Shown here: in pieces, positions 8,665 through 17,636 of the stretch
How the letters are laid out: each line of letters starts with the position of its first letter
How positions within the stretch are numbered: position 1 is the first letter of the stretch
NCBI GenBank assembly: GCA_964558505.1
Contig: CAZLEI010000001.1
Span: 1-64,000, forward strand
Direction of reading: 5' to 3'
From: CAYMPW01 sp964558505
Lineage (GTDB): Archaea > Thermoplasmatota > Thermoplasmata > Methanomassiliicoccales > Methanomethylophilaceae
Length of the DNA: 64,000 bases
Program-made: the position numbers and the translations under genes
Notes under the pieces: model-generated
What the model was told of the DNA's origin: nothing
Databases searched by the model: none
Seen by the model: the letters and a program-made list of their open reading frames with translations, nothing else

Positions 8665-9461
8665 TCGTCCTCATCCTCCTCTTCGTCATCGCTCCCGTTG
8701 AGCGTCTCGTCGAGCACCGTGGCGTCATCGATGACGTCGGCACCCCTGTTCTTGAAGAAACGGTTGACGTTCCTTATGTCGCGTTCCAGCAGGTCCTTGG
8801 CGTTATGGAAGTCCGCCGTCATGGCCTGTCCGCAGTCTATCAGTATCGGCTGTCCGTCCTGGACGAGTATGTTGTATTCGCTCAGGTCCCCGTGCACCAG
8901 GTGAGCGTCGCGGTATCCGTCGATTATGAACGATATCACTTCATCGTACATCCCCGTGGGGTCTTCGAGGGCGACATCTTTGAGCTGCGGTGCCGGGCCG
9001 CTGTCGTCGCCGATGAACTCCATCAGCAGGCAGTTCTTCTGGAAGGCTATCGGTTCCGGTACCGGGATCTCCGCCTCGTAATACCTCTGGAGGTTCCTGT
9101 ACTCCTTGTTGGTCCAGGCGTATATGAGCTTCCTGCGGTTGCCGGTGACGCCTTTGAACCTGGGGTCTCCCTCTATGTACTTGGAGACGCGCTTGAAAGT
9201 GGACGTGGATGTCCTGAAGATCTTCAGGGCCATCCCGTCGCCGTCCTCGTCGACGGCGTAGAACACGTTCCCCTCTTTCCCGGTGGACACCGGGTAGTGG
9301 ACGGACTCGATGAGCCCGCTCGTCATGAAATCGTATATCACGAGGAGGGTCTGCTTGTCGAAGACCTCGCCCTCGGTCTGGCGTTCGTCGCCGGTCTTGT
9401 TGGTCTTGAGTGCATCCACATGCCTCTCAAGGTAGGAGTACACTTCCTCGTATGAAGACAT
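8661..9461 (-). CDS. rio1: RIO1-type serine/threonine kinase
   Basis: Atypical kinase/ATPase acting in late small-subunit maturation. Visible are the nucleotide loop STGKEGNVFYAVD, the lysine in ALKIFRTSTSTF, the catalytic loop HGDLSEYNIL and the metal-binding LIDCGQA. The C-terminus is very acidic (DDEEEDEDE), a tail often seen in archaeal Rio1. 266 residues. Second gene of the operon after aIF1A. Confidence 0.95.
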   Translation of the reverse strand: MSSYEEVYSYLERHVDALKTNKTGDERQTEGEVFDKQTLLVIYDFMTSGLIESVHYPVSTGKEGNVFYAVDEDGDGMALKIFRTSTSTFKRVSKYIEGDPRFKGVTGNRRKLIYAWTNKEYRNLQRYYEAEIPVPEPIAFQKNCLLMEFIGDDSGPAPQLKDVALEDPTGMYDEVISFIIDGYRDAHLVHGDLSEYNILVQDGQPILIDCGQAMTADFHNAKDLLERDIRNVNRFFKNRGADVIDDATVLDETLNGSDDEEEDEDE

Positions 9462-9479
9462 GTGGGGCTCCGCGAACGA

Positions 9480-9809
9480 TCAGAAGATGTCCAGGGTCTT
9501 GGGGACCTTGTTCCTCTTGCTGAGGTTGACCGCCTGCGTCTTGGTGTACCTGAACCTGACGTCGCATTTGTCGGGCTGGAAATCCCAGATGGCGATGATG
9601 AGGAGGTCGCCCTCCCTGATCCACATCCTCTTCTTGATCTTGCCGGGTATGCGCCCTACGCGGGACTCCCCGTCCTCGCACATGACCTTGATCTTGGAAG
9701 CTCCGAGCAGCTGATCGGCGATACCGAACATTTCGCCTTCTTTTATATTAGGGAGACGTACACGTGAGACGTCTTCCTCCGTACTCTGAAATGGTTGTTC
9801 GTCGCTCAT
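9480..9809 (-). CDS. Translation initiation factor aIF-1A
   Basis: OB-fold factor that binds the ribosomal A site during initiation, 109 residues. Core: SKIKVMCEDGESRVGRIPGKIKKRMWIREGDLL. The start at 9809 has TAGGTGA seven bases before the ATG; similarity begins shortly after. First gene of the eight-gene operon that ends with rsmA. Confidence 0.95.
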   Translation of the reverse strand: MSDEQPFQSTEEDVSRVRLPNIKEGEMFGIADQLLGASKIKVMCEDGESRVGRIPGKIKKRMWIREGDLLIIAIWDFQPDKCDVRFRYTKTQAVNLSKRNKVPKTLDIF

Positions 9810-9845
9810 GATGCCTTCACCTATATATGCACCATTCAACAGCAC

Positions 9846-9858
9846 CTATATTAATACT
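9846..9858 (-). promoter_or_regulatory. Promoter of the aIF1A-Rio1-Dim2-Pus10-L21e-RpoF-DUF655-RsmA operon
   Basis: Minus-strand TATTAATATA (9848-9857) preceded by a purine-rich CGGAAAG, matching an archaeal BRE plus TATA box. The predicted start near 9830 leaves a short leader containing the ribosome binding site. Confidence 0.65.
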
Positions 9859-9927
9859 TTCCGAAGACCGAAGCAAACCGCGACAGTAGTAAGGTATTTC
9901 AATCAGTTCATTTATGGTCGGCGCACT

Positions 9928-10000
9928 GCTCATGTAGTGTAGCGGCCAATCATTCCGCCCTTTCGAGGCGGACACTCGGGTTCGAATCCCGACATGAGCA
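9928..10000 (+). tRNA. tRNA-Glu (anticodon TTC)
   Basis: 73-nt cloverleaf. The acceptor arm GCTCATG pairs with CATGAGC, the anticodon stem CCGCC/GGCGG encloses loop CTTTCGA with anticodon TTC, and the T arm is CGGGTTCGAATCCCG. Discriminator A; CCA is not encoded. Confidence 0.97.
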
Positions 10001-10015
10001 CTCACCGCCCTTTTA

Positions 10016-11119
10016 TCATCTGACGAACTTCCTGCGGTAGGCATCGCTCTCCGCGGCGATGTCGTCCACATTGTCCCGGTCCACGATCCGGACGTCCGGG
10101 AGCTTGCGCGGGTTCGCGGCCAGCATGGCATCCATCAGGTGCCTGTCCGGGCAGTCGACCTCCTTGAGGGCTTTCCTGTCCCAGTTGCCGACGAGGCTGT
10201 ACACCGCCTCGATCCCCTTGTTGTAGAATTCCTGCGCGAGGACGGCGACCACCGTGCTGTCCTTCGCCATCACTGCGATGTTGGCGCCCCTGACGCCGAA
10301 CTCCGTGCCGTTGAACGAGATCGCAAGCCCGTCGCTGTCCCTGACCAGGTCCAGTGCCTGGTAGTCCGTGGCATCGCCGCCGATGTAAACGGTGGAATCC
10401 AGGTCCACCTCGGTCCTCCTGCGCACCTCCAGGAGGGCATAGGCCTTCTCGTTGGCGCCTATCACGGTGACGTCCTTCAGGGATGCGGCTATGTCCATAT
10501 GGGGGAGCCTGTCCACCAGCATCTTGTCCAGCGTGTCCACGATCTTGACGTCGAGGTCATCCAGGCTGGTGGGGACGCCCAGGGCGTAATCGGCCTTCGG
10601 CACTCTGAGCGCGGAGATCTTGGACGCCATGTCCCTGAGCTCCTTGGCTTCGCTCCTGCCGATCACGATGCTGTCGAAGTCGGCATCCGCGCATGTCACG
10701 TTGCATTGCGGGAAGTCGATTGCTTCGCACACATTCATGATATGGTGCTCGAACTCGGATGTCGTGATGAACGTCGGCATGAGGTTGTACAGGTACCTCA
10801 TCGTAGGGCCGGCGCCGGGGACCAGGTCGAGGTTGCTCTTGCACAGCTCGAACATGTCGTGGTCCGTGACGCCGAACGCCTTGAGGAATGGGGTCACGAA
10901 CTTCATGACGTTCCCGGCGCGGCTGTCCGCCCTGTTCAGCAGGTATGCGGTTATGTAATCGTATCTGGACAGCACGTCGAACACGCGATCCCCGTTCCTC
11001 ACGTACCGGGTGCATATCTGCTTCGAGATGTTGTTCTTCGAGATGAAGCCGTAGCAGCTGCATACGGTCTGCTTGTCCAGCATCATGCCAATCTCCTCGA
11101 GCACGTTGTACTCAGCCAT
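10016..11119 (-). CDS. Conserved archaeal HAD-like protein (COG4030 type)
   Basis: 367 residues. Resembles the archaeal COG4030 group of predicted HAD-superfamily proteins. Features consistent with this are an aspartate-rich C-terminal half (STVYIGGDATDYQALDLV, a plausible HAD motif IV GD..D), and SFNGTEFGVRGANIAVMAKD. Substrate unknown. The start overlaps the stop of the upstream formyltransferase-like gene (TGATG), so the two are translationally coupled. Confidence 0.6.
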   Translation of the reverse strand: MAEYNVLEEIGMMLDKQTVCSCYGFISKNNISKQICTRYVRNGDRVFDVLSRYDYITAYLLNRADSRAGNVMKFVTPFLKAFGVTDHDMFELCKSNLDLVPGAGPTMRYLYNLMPTFITTSEFEHHIMNVCEAIDFPQCNVTCADADFDSIVIGRSEAKELRDMASKISALRVPKADYALGVPTSLDDLDVKIVDTLDKMLVDRLPHMDIAASLKDVTVIGANEKAYALLEVRRRTEVDLDSTVYIGGDATDYQALDLVRDSDGLAISFNGTEFGVRGANIAVMAKDSTVVAVLAQEFYNKGIEAVYSLVGNWDRKALKEVDCPDRHLMDAMLAANPRKLPDVRIVDRDNVDDIAAESDAYRRKFVR

Positions 11120-11940
11120 CAGTCCACCTCCCCGTCCACTTCTTCGGACAGGTCGTAGGGTCCGGTGAGCGGTGCCCCGTCCGAGTACAGCTTCTTGCCC
11201 TTCATGCAGACTTTCCCGTCGGCGAATGCCGCTATGGTGGAGACGATCAGGGGCAGTTCGCGTTTGGCGCCGTCCTCCCTGATCCTCTTGAAGAGCGGGT
11301 TCTCCGTCCCCTCCTCTTCGATGATCTCGTCCAGTGTGCGTGTCCTCAGTTTCCCGTCGAGGTCCTCCCACAGGGCGTCGTACTCGCCCCCCTTTATCGG
11401 GAATCCGCAGAAGGTGAGTGCAGCTCCGCGGTCCCAGTCCTGGGTGCAGATGTGCATCATGGCCCCCTGCCTGTCCGCCCTTTCGGATATGAGCTTCCAT
11501 ATGACCTCCTGCCAGGTGCCCTTCGGGCCGTCAGGCAGCGCAGGGTGGAGGTTCAGCATGTCGTAGGTGTCGCAGGTCTCGTCATCCATCCAGAGCATGT
11601 ATCCTGCCAGTATGCCGAGGTCGAACGGGTGCTCCCCGGTCAGCCTGCGGATCTCCCTGCCGTACTCGTCGCGCCACGCCTTCTCGTCGACCCCCCACAG
11701 GTCTGGCCTGAACGTCTTCCAGGACGATGTTATCAGCGGTATGCCGTATCCGCGGACCATGTCGAAGAACATCTCCCTCTGCTCGCGGCGGGGGTTGGGG
11801 TCCTCGGTGTTGTCCCAATTGCAGAACACGAATGAAATCTCGGCGTCCAACACGCCCTGGGCTTTCTTCTCCATGACCGCGCGCAGAAGGTTGCGGGAGC
11901 CGGGTCCGCGTCCCGTGGAGAACCAACCGAGTCTAAGCAT
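11119..11940 (-). CDS. PurN-like formyltransferase-fold protein
   Basis: 273 residues resembling glycinamide ribonucleotide transformylase. It has an N-terminal nucleotide-binding fold (LRLGWFSTGRGPGSRNLL), the motif NLHPALPDGPKGTW in place of the usual N-I-H-P-S-L-L-P...G, and MMHICTQDWDRGAAL where the catalytic Asp of PurN is expected. The Asn, His and Asp of the active site can thus be aligned, but the loop differs from true PurN, so the substrate may differ. Leaderless: TATA box GATATTATAGG (about 11962-11973). Confidence 0.7.
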   Translation of the reverse strand: MLRLGWFSTGRGPGSRNLLRAVMEKKAQGVLDAEISFVFCNWDNTEDPNPRREQREMFFDMVRGYGIPLITSSWKTFRPDLWGVDEKAWRDEYGREIRRLTGEHPFDLGILAGYMLWMDDETCDTYDMLNLHPALPDGPKGTWQEVIWKLISERADRQGAMMHICTQDWDRGAALTFCGFPIKGGEYDALWEDLDGKLRTRTLDEIIEEEGTENPLFKRIREDGAKRELPLIVSTIAAFADGKVCMKGKKLYSDGAPLTGPYDLSEEVDGEVD

Positions 11941-11980
11941 GCGCCCGATTATGCGTTCTCCCTATAATATCGTTCACGGT

Positions 11981-12388
11981 TCACACATCGAAGATGACGG
12001 TGACCTCGGGGACATCGGGCCTGACCGAGAGCATGTGGTACGTAACGGCCTTGATGTCGGATTTGGCGTGGTGCCTTTTCTTGTCCAATGGCTCTCCGCG
12101 GGCATCGCAGGAGACCTTCAGCCCGTCGATCCTGACATCGAAGGAGTTGAACACCTTGCCGTCGCAGTCGAGGATGAAGAGCATCTCCGACAGGAACGAG
12201 TAGAAAGCATCCTCCAGGTCGATGCCCTCGACCTCGACATGCTGGGTCTCCTTCCATTCCACCTTGGTCGCGTCTATGACCTGGTCGAACAGGGCGTATG
12301 CCGCGTTCGCGAAGCATTCTTCCAGGTCCCTGCCTGTGCACCGCACCATGACGTCCGCGGTGTGGTCTATGAGCTCGTACCTTTCCAC
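11981..12388 (-). CDS. Archease
   Basis: 135-residue archease, the cofactor that activates the RtcB tRNA ligase and other RNA enzymes. Conserved features: the N-terminal YELIDHTADVMV, the central acidic GIDLEDAFYSFLSEMLF, and the C-terminal IKAVTYHMLSV. The start codon is GTG at 12388. Promoter shared with nadX. Confidence 0.95.
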   Translation of the reverse strand: MERYELIDHTADVMVRCTGRDLEECFANAAYALFDQVIDATKVEWKETQHVEVEGIDLEDAFYSFLSEMLFILDCDGKVFNSFDVRIDGLKVSCDARGEPLDKKRHHAKSDIKAVTYHMLSVRPDVPEVTVIFDV

Positions 12389-12407
12389 GGCACCCCATGC
12401 CCTGGAA

Positions 12408-12422
12408 AGTTCTTAATATGCT
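12408..12422. promoter_or_regulatory. Symmetric divergent promoter, archease/nadX
   Basis: One AT-rich element (TTCTTAATATG, centre about 12415) is the only TATA-like sequence between the two divergent genes. It lies 27 nt from the archease GTG and 26 nt from the nadX ATG, the right distance to make leaderless mRNAs in both directions. Confidence 0.6.
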
Positions 12423-12440
12423 CGCGACCGTCATGAGCGC

Positions 12441-13247
12441 ATGCGCATTACCATCGTGGGCTGCGGCTCGATCGGCAGGAAGCTAGCCGCCGCCGCAGAC
12501 GAGATCGCGGAGGTCAAGAGGATCTACCTCCTTGATGTGGATAAGACTGCCGCGGAGGCGCTGGCATCCGAACTCAACAAGGCGATCGTCATCGATTCCG
12601 TGGAAGAGGAGCTGTACCATTGCGACCTGGTCATCGAGGCGGCGTCCCAGGCGGCGGCCAAGGAGGTCCTCTCGACCGTGGTATCCAGAGGCGTGGACAT
12701 CATGACCATGTCCGTCGGCGCGCTCGTGGACGACACGTTCAGGCAGGCGATCCTCGACAAGGCGAAGGCCTCCGAGGCACGTATATTCATCCCGTCCGGT
12801 GCCGTATGCGGGACCGACGGCCTCAGAGCGGCATCCGTCGACGAGATAGAGGACGTGGAGCTCATAACCACGAAGGGCCCGAAGAGCCTCGAGAACATAC
12901 CGTACCTCATAGACCGTGGCATAATCGTCGATGACCTCAAACGCGTGACGGTCGTCTACTCCGGACCGGCCAGGGAGGCGGTGGCCCTGTTCCCCAAGAA
13001 CATCAACGTCGCGGCGACGGTGGCGTTGCTCGGCGTGGGGTTCGACCGCACCCGTATAACCATAATCCTGGATCCGGACGCCCGCAGCAACTCCCACGAG
13101 CTGAAGATCAAAGGGGCCTTCGGGGAGATGACGTGCCATACGTACAACGTTCCGTCCCCGGGTAATCCACGGACATCGTACCTCGCCGCGCTTTCGGCGA
13201 TATCTGCGCTGAAGAGGATAATCCACAACGAGTGGATCGGCATCTGA
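12441..13247 (+). CDS. nadX: L-aspartate dehydrogenase
   Basis: Oxidises aspartate to iminoaspartate for NAD synthesis. 268 residues. Rossmann motif VGCGSIGRKLA at the N-terminus; the family signature FPKNINVAATVALLGVG; and SNSHELKIKGAFGE, holding the conserved catalytic histidine. Length matches the family. Leaderless start. Confidence 0.95.
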   Translation: MRITIVGCGSIGRKLAAAADEIAEVKRIYLLDVDKTAAEALASELNKAIVIDSVEEELYHCDLVIEAASQAAAKEVLSTVVSRGVDIMTMSVGALVDDTFRQAILDKAKASEARIFIPSGAVCGTDGLRAASVDEIEDVELITTKGPKSLENIPYLIDRGIIVDDLKRVTVVYSGPAREAVALFPKNINVAATVALLGVGFDRTRITIILDPDARSNSHELKIKGAFGEMTCHTYNVPSPGNPRTSYLAALSAISALKRIIHNEWIGI

Positions 13248-13309
13248 GGCGCGCCGTCCCCGTTCGAAGGGACGGCAACCTTTTTCATCCTCACGCCGCT
13301 CTGCTGTGC

Positions 13310-14398
13310 ATGTCGAAGACAAGGGCCGAGAGGCTCATCGCGAACGCCCCCGATATGGACGCAGTCGTCATAATGAACGGCGGCGAGCCATTCCTGGACT
13401 CAACATTCTGGTATCTGACCGAGCAGTCCTCAGGGAGTTTCGAGGGGGCGATCGCCGTCGTCTCGAAGGACGGGAAGCTGGACGTCATAACCAGCATCCT
13501 GGAGGAGGAGACCGCGGCCGCCGGGCGCGGCGATGTCCACGTTTTCCGCAAACGCGACGAGCTCCATGAGATCATAAGGAGCTGCATAGGCGGCGCGGAG
13601 AAGGTGGGCTTCAACATAGGCTCCGTCCCGTACTCCTCGGTGATGGGGCTGAAGAAGATCGTCCCGGACATAGAGGTGGCCGATGCTACCGACGCCATAG
13701 GCCTGACCGTTTCCGTCAAGGACGAGAAGGAGATCGCGGCCACGAGGAAGGCATGTGCCATATCATCCAAGGTTGCCGGGGAGATACCGGATTACCTGAG
13801 CGAGGGCGTCACCGAGAAGGAGGTCGCCGCGCGCATGGACAACAGGATGCGCGAGCTGGGAGGCGAGGGGAACGCATTCGAGACCATCGCCGCATTCGGA
13901 CCGTACTCCTCGCAGCCCCACCACATGCCATGCGATTACAGGCTGAAGAAGGGCGATGCGGCACTGTTCGATTTCGGCACCAAGTACGCCAAGTACTGCT
14001 CCGATATGACCCGCACGGTTTTCTTCAGGGAGCCGCCGGAGATCATGAAGAGAGCATACGAGACCGTTCGTTCGGCGCAGATCGCGGGCATGGACACGTA
14101 CCGCGACGGGGCGAAGGCCTGCGACGCGGACCTGGCCGCCCGCGAGCTCATAGATGCCACGGAGTTCAAGGGGACGTTCATACACAGCTACGGCCACGGT
14201 ATAGGCATGGACGTCCACCAGTACCTCTCGATCTCCTCCAGGTCGGAGCAGGTCCTCCGCGCGGGCAACGTCGTCTCAGCGGAGCCCGGGATATACATCG
14301 CCGGGGTCGGTGGGATAAGGATAGAGGACACCTGCCTGGTGACCGAGGACGGTTTCGAGAGGCTGACCGATTACGACCATTCCCTGACCGTGGTGTGA
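13310..14398 (+). CDS. Xaa-Pro aminopeptidase / M24 peptidase
   Basis: Metal-dependent peptidase of the creatinase/prolidase fold, 362 residues. The N-terminal creatinase-like domain is followed by a catalytic domain with all five metal ligands visible: FDFGTKY (Asp), CSDMTRT (Asp), SYGHGIGMDVH (His), SAEPGIYI (Glu) and RIEDTCL (Glu). The start at 13310 begins MSKTRAERL; similarity starts there and the T-rich stretch at 13281-13286 likely ends the nadX mRNA. Confidence 0.93.
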   Translation: MSKTRAERLIANAPDMDAVVIMNGGEPFLDSTFWYLTEQSSGSFEGAIAVVSKDGKLDVITSILEEETAAAGRGDVHVFRKRDELHEIIRSCIGGAEKVGFNIGSVPYSSVMGLKKIVPDIEVADATDAIGLTVSVKDEKEIAATRKACAISSKVAGEIPDYLSEGVTEKEVAARMDNRMRELGGEGNAFETIAAFGPYSSQPHHMPCDYRLKKGDAALFDFGTKYAKYCSDMTRTVFFREPPEIMKRAYETVRSAQIAGMDTYRDGAKACDADLAARELIDATEFKGTFIHSYGHGIGMDVHQYLSISSRSEQVLRAGNVVSAEPGIYIAGVGGIRIEDTCLVTEDGFERLTDYDHSLTVV

Positions 14399-14404
14399 TG
14401 AGGT

Positions 14405-14773
14405 TCAGCGTTCCAGGGAGATCCTGGACCTGTCGCCGGCATGCCCCATCTCGGACAGGTCGCCGAGGACCTTGCCGATCCTTATGACCGGGAACGGGGA
14501 CACCGGTCTCCCATCCTCTCCGCTGAGAGGGGTGGGCCCGAAGAATATGCAGAGCGCCCCGACCTTCGGCCAGTATGCTATATCGCCTGCTTCGAGCTCG
14601 GTGACCCTGTCGCCGTCCATCGGACAGTCCAGGGGGAGTTCGAAGTAGATCTCGTCGCCGAGCATGTTCGTGTCGGCTTTGAAAGGGAGGGAGAGCCAGA
14701 TGGCATTGGAGATATCGCTTCCGTCCAATTCCGCATCGAACACCGCGGTCCTTGTGCGTATTTTCATCTTCAT
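14405..14773 (-). CDS. Cyclophilin-like fold protein (COG2164-like)
   Basis: 122 residues. All-beta protein resembling the archaeal cyclophilin-like family: KIRTRTAVFDAEL at the N-terminus, AIWLSLPF, YFELPLDCPM and AGDIAYWPKVGALCIFFGPTP. Function unproven. AAGGAGG lies 11 nt before the ATG at 14773. It follows ilvC by about 20 nt and is probably cotranscribed with it. Confidence 0.75.
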   Translation of the reverse strand: MKMKIRTRTAVFDAELDGSDISNAIWLSLPFKADTNMLGDEIYFELPLDCPMDGDRVTELEAGDIAYWPKVGALCIFFGPTPLSGEDGRPVSPFPVIRIGKVLGDLSEMGHAGDRSRISLER

Positions 14774-14793
14774 ATGCCGTCCGGCCTCCTTGT

Positions 14794-15783
14794 TCAGTTC
14801 TTCTTCCTCTCGAAAAGGGCCCTGATGTCCTTCCCGGTCGTTTCGAGGAGCAGCGTCTTCTCGTCCTCTTCCATCTTCTTCAGGTTCTTGAGGCCGCCCT
14901 TCCATTCGGCGCGCCATTCGTCCTTGAACTTGCCGGACTCGATATCGTCCAGGATGGACCTCATGCCGGCCTTGGACTCGTCGGTGATGACCCTGTCCCT
15001 TCTGGTGAGGCCGCCGTACTCGGCGGTGTTGGAGACGACATACCACATCTTCTCGAAGCCGCCGACGTTTATGAGGTCGGTGATGAGCTTCGTCTCGTGG
15101 AGGACCTCGAAGTACGCCATCTCCGGAGGGTATCCACCGTCGACCAGTGTCTGGAACCCTGCTTTGATCATGGCGGTGAGGCCGCCGCAGAGGACTGCTT
15201 GCTCGCCGAAGAGGTCGGTCTTGGTCTCGTTGTCGAATGTGGTCTCGAAGACGCCTGCGCGGGTCGCCCCGAGCCCCTTTGCCAGGGCCAATGCGATCTT
15301 CTTGGCGTTGCCCGTGGCGTCCTGATGGACGCAGACGAGGGCGGGGACCCCGAATCCTTCGAGGAAGACCAGCCTCTCCATGTCGCCCGGGGCCTTGGGC
15401 GCCATCATGATGACGTCCACATCCTTGGGGGGATCGATGAGCTTGTAGGTGATGGCGAATCCGTGAGCGAACTCCAGTGCCGCCCCTTTCTTCAGGTTGG
15501 GGGCGACCTGCTCCCTGTATATGTCGGGCTGGGCCTCGTCGGGCAGGAGCATGAGGACGACGTCCGCATCTTTGACGGCGTCGGGTATCTCGGCCACCTT
15601 GAGGCCGTCCTCCTTGACCCTGTTCCACGATCTCCCGTCCTTCCTGGCGCCGACGGTGACATCGAGGCCGGAATCGTGGAAGCAGAGCGCCTGCGCCCTG
15701 CCCTGGGCACCGTAGCCCAGAACGCTGATTTTCTTTCCCTTGAGGACGTTTATGTCCACATCTGCATCGTGATAGATCTGCAT
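14794..15783 (-). CDS. ilvC: Ketol-acid reductoisomerase (NADP+)
   Basis: Second common step of valine, leucine and isoleucine synthesis. Class I, 329 residues. N-terminal Rossmann domain with GYGAQGRAQALCFHDSG and the cofactor loop GARKDGRSW. The C-terminal knotted domain carries the Mg ligands in DLFGEQAVLCGG and E...SE-like positions. Lies 61 nt behind ilvB; no ilvN gene lies between them. Confidence 0.97.
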   Translation of the reverse strand: MQIYHDADVDINVLKGKKISVLGYGAQGRAQALCFHDSGLDVTVGARKDGRSWNRVKEDGLKVAEIPDAVKDADVVLMLLPDEAQPDIYREQVAPNLKKGAALEFAHGFAITYKLIDPPKDVDVIMMAPKAPGDMERLVFLEGFGVPALVCVHQDATGNAKKIALALAKGLGATRAGVFETTFDNETKTDLFGEQAVLCGGLTAMIKAGFQTLVDGGYPPEMAYFEVLHETKLITDLINVGGFEKMWYVVSNTAEYGGLTRRDRVITDESKAGMRSILDDIESGKFKDEWRAEWKGGLKNLKKMEEDEKTLLLETTGKDIRALFERKKN

Positions 15784-15844
15784 TTCAATGCCTCTCTTAT
15801 ATCGTACTTGAATCGATCTGTGTTAAAGGTTTCTTCCCTCTTAC

Positions 15845-17515
15845 TCATTCGGGATAGTATCTGCATCTGCCTTTGACTATCGGCACTGCGGGGTTGGGCG
15901 GCAGCATGGGAAGCACGTCCTCCTCCGGATCGATGTGTATGTCGACCAGGCAGGTCCTGTCGCAGGCCATCGCGGTCCTCAGGGCCTCTCCGATCTCAGA
16001 TGGCCTCTCCACCGTGATGCCCTTGGCGCCGAACGCCTCCGCGAGCTTGACGAAGTCCGGGTTGGCGCCCAGCATGGTGCTGGAGTAGTTCCTGTTCCAG
16101 AACAGCTTCTGCCATTGCTTGACCATGCCCAGCCAGCCGTTGTTCATCAGGCAGATGGCAACCGGCAGGTCCTCCGCGATCGATGTCGCAAGTTCCTGGA
16201 CCACCATGAGCAGTCCGCCGTCTCCGGTGACGGTCAGGACCTTGCTGTCCGGCCTGGCCGCCTTGGCGCCGATGGCCGAGGGCAGTCCGAATCCCATGGT
16301 CCCGAAGCTCCCGGACGAGATGAACTGACGGGGGCGTCTGATGTTCAGGTAGTGCATCGCCCACATCTGGTTCTGCCCAACGTCCGTGGTGACGATTGTG
16401 TCGTCATCGATGAGGCCGTTGATCTCGTGCATGACCTTCTGGGGCAGGATGGGGACGGTGTCGATGTCGATCCCGCATCCGCATCTGGTCTTCATCTCGG
16501 CGACGTCCCTGTCCCACGCGGGGCGGGATGCGGGGGAAAGGCCGGCCAATATGGCGTCGAGCCCCTTCTTGGCGTCGCAGAGCAGATTGACGGCGGCCTG
16601 ACCGTGCTTGTTCAGCTCGGTGGGGGCGATATCGATCTGGACGACCCTGCATTTTGCGTCCATGCGGCTGTGGGTGCTGTACGTCCTGTCGGAGAACTTG
16701 GTGCCGACGGCGATGACCAGGTCCGCCTGCTTGAGGGAGGACAGGGCGCACATCCTTCCGTGCATCCCGACCGGTCCCAGGTACAGCGGGTGGTCGTACG
16801 GTATTATGCCGATTCCCAGCATCGGCGTGACGACGGGCGCCCTGATCATCTCGGCGAGCCTGACGATCTCCTCCGAGCAACCGGACGACGTGGCGCCTCC
16901 TCCGGCCATGATGACCGGGCATTTCGCCTCTTTTATCCACTGCACCGCGGTCGGAACACCGGACATCTCCTCCGGCACAGCCTTGGGGTCGTAGTCGCGG
17001 CCCAGGAGGGACTCGTCTATGTCCGCGTTCATCTGATCGACCGGGAGGTCGATGTGGACGGGGCCGGGACGGCCCATCTGGCACAGTTTCCAGCTTTTCG
17101 TGAGTGCGGCGGGCAGGTTATCCAGGTCGAGCACGCGGTAGTTGTGCTTGGTGACAGGCATCATGAGGCTGAACGCATCCACTTCCTGGAATGCACCGAG
17201 CCCCATCGATCCAGTGCCCACCTGTCCCGTGAGGGCGATCATGGGTATCGAATCCGCGAACGCGGTCGCGACGCCGGTGACCAGATTGGTGGCGCCGGGC
17301 CCGCTGGTCGCCAGGCAGACGCCCGGCCTCCCGGATGCTCTGGCATATCCGTCGGCCATGTGCGCTGCACATTGCTCGTGGCGTACCAGTACATGCCTTA
17401 CGGACGATTTGACGATCTCGTCGTAGATCGGGATGACCGATCCACCGGGGTAGCCGAACATCGTGTCGACGCCCTTGTCCTCCAGCATTTTCAGAAGCGC
17501 TCTCGAGCCTTTCAT
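15845..17515 (-). CDS. ilvB: Acetolactate synthase, catalytic subunit
   Basis: Thiamine-diphosphate enzyme, 556 residues, three domains. Visible: FGYPGGSVIPIYDEI, the catalytic glutamate in RHEQCAAHMADGYARASG, GATNLVTG, the FAD/central domain (PMLGIGIIPYDHP), and the TPP/Mg motif GDGGLLMVVQEL...NNGWLG. The regulatory subunit (ilvN) is absent from the neighbourhood. A strong TATA box GCATTATTATAGG lies at about 17548-17560. Confidence 0.96.
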   Translation of the reverse strand: MKGSRALLKMLEDKGVDTMFGYPGGSVIPIYDEIVKSSVRHVLVRHEQCAAHMADGYARASGRPGVCLATSGPGATNLVTGVATAFADSIPMIALTGQVGTGSMGLGAFQEVDAFSLMMPVTKHNYRVLDLDNLPAALTKSWKLCQMGRPGPVHIDLPVDQMNADIDESLLGRDYDPKAVPEEMSGVPTAVQWIKEAKCPVIMAGGGATSSGCSEEIVRLAEMIRAPVVTPMLGIGIIPYDHPLYLGPVGMHGRMCALSSLKQADLVIAVGTKFSDRTYSTHSRMDAKCRVVQIDIAPTELNKHGQAAVNLLCDAKKGLDAILAGLSPASRPAWDRDVAEMKTRCGCGIDIDTVPILPQKVMHEINGLIDDDTIVTTDVGQNQMWAMHYLNIRRPRQFISSGSFGTMGFGLPSAIGAKAARPDSKVLTVTGDGGLLMVVQELATSIAEDLPVAICLMNNGWLGMVKQWQKLFWNRNYSSTMLGANPDFVKLAEAFGAKGITVERPSEIGEALRTAMACDRTCLVDIHIDPEEDVLPMLPPNPAVPIVKGRCRYYPE

Positions 17516-17546
17516 GTCGATACCTTCGTGAATTGCGTATTGCTTT

Positions 17547-17614
17547 ACCTATAATAATGCTTAGGCGCGGGCGCCCAGATTCTCGGCATTACCTTTATTT
17601 CGGAGACGCATATA
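17547..17614. promoter_or_regulatory. Divergent promoters of ilvB and gap
   Basis: The minus-strand box ATTATTATAGG (17549-17560) serves ilvB with a leader of about 20 nt. On the plus strand CCTTTATTTC (17592-17601) and CATATAC (about 17609-17615) are candidate TATA elements for gap. Confidence 0.5.
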
Positions 17615-17636
17615 CGTGCGCATAGGAAGGTTGCCC

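Noticed and set aside
15935..17554. 539-codon plus-strand frame opposite ilvB
   Set aside because: Shadow of ilvB; no recognisable domain.
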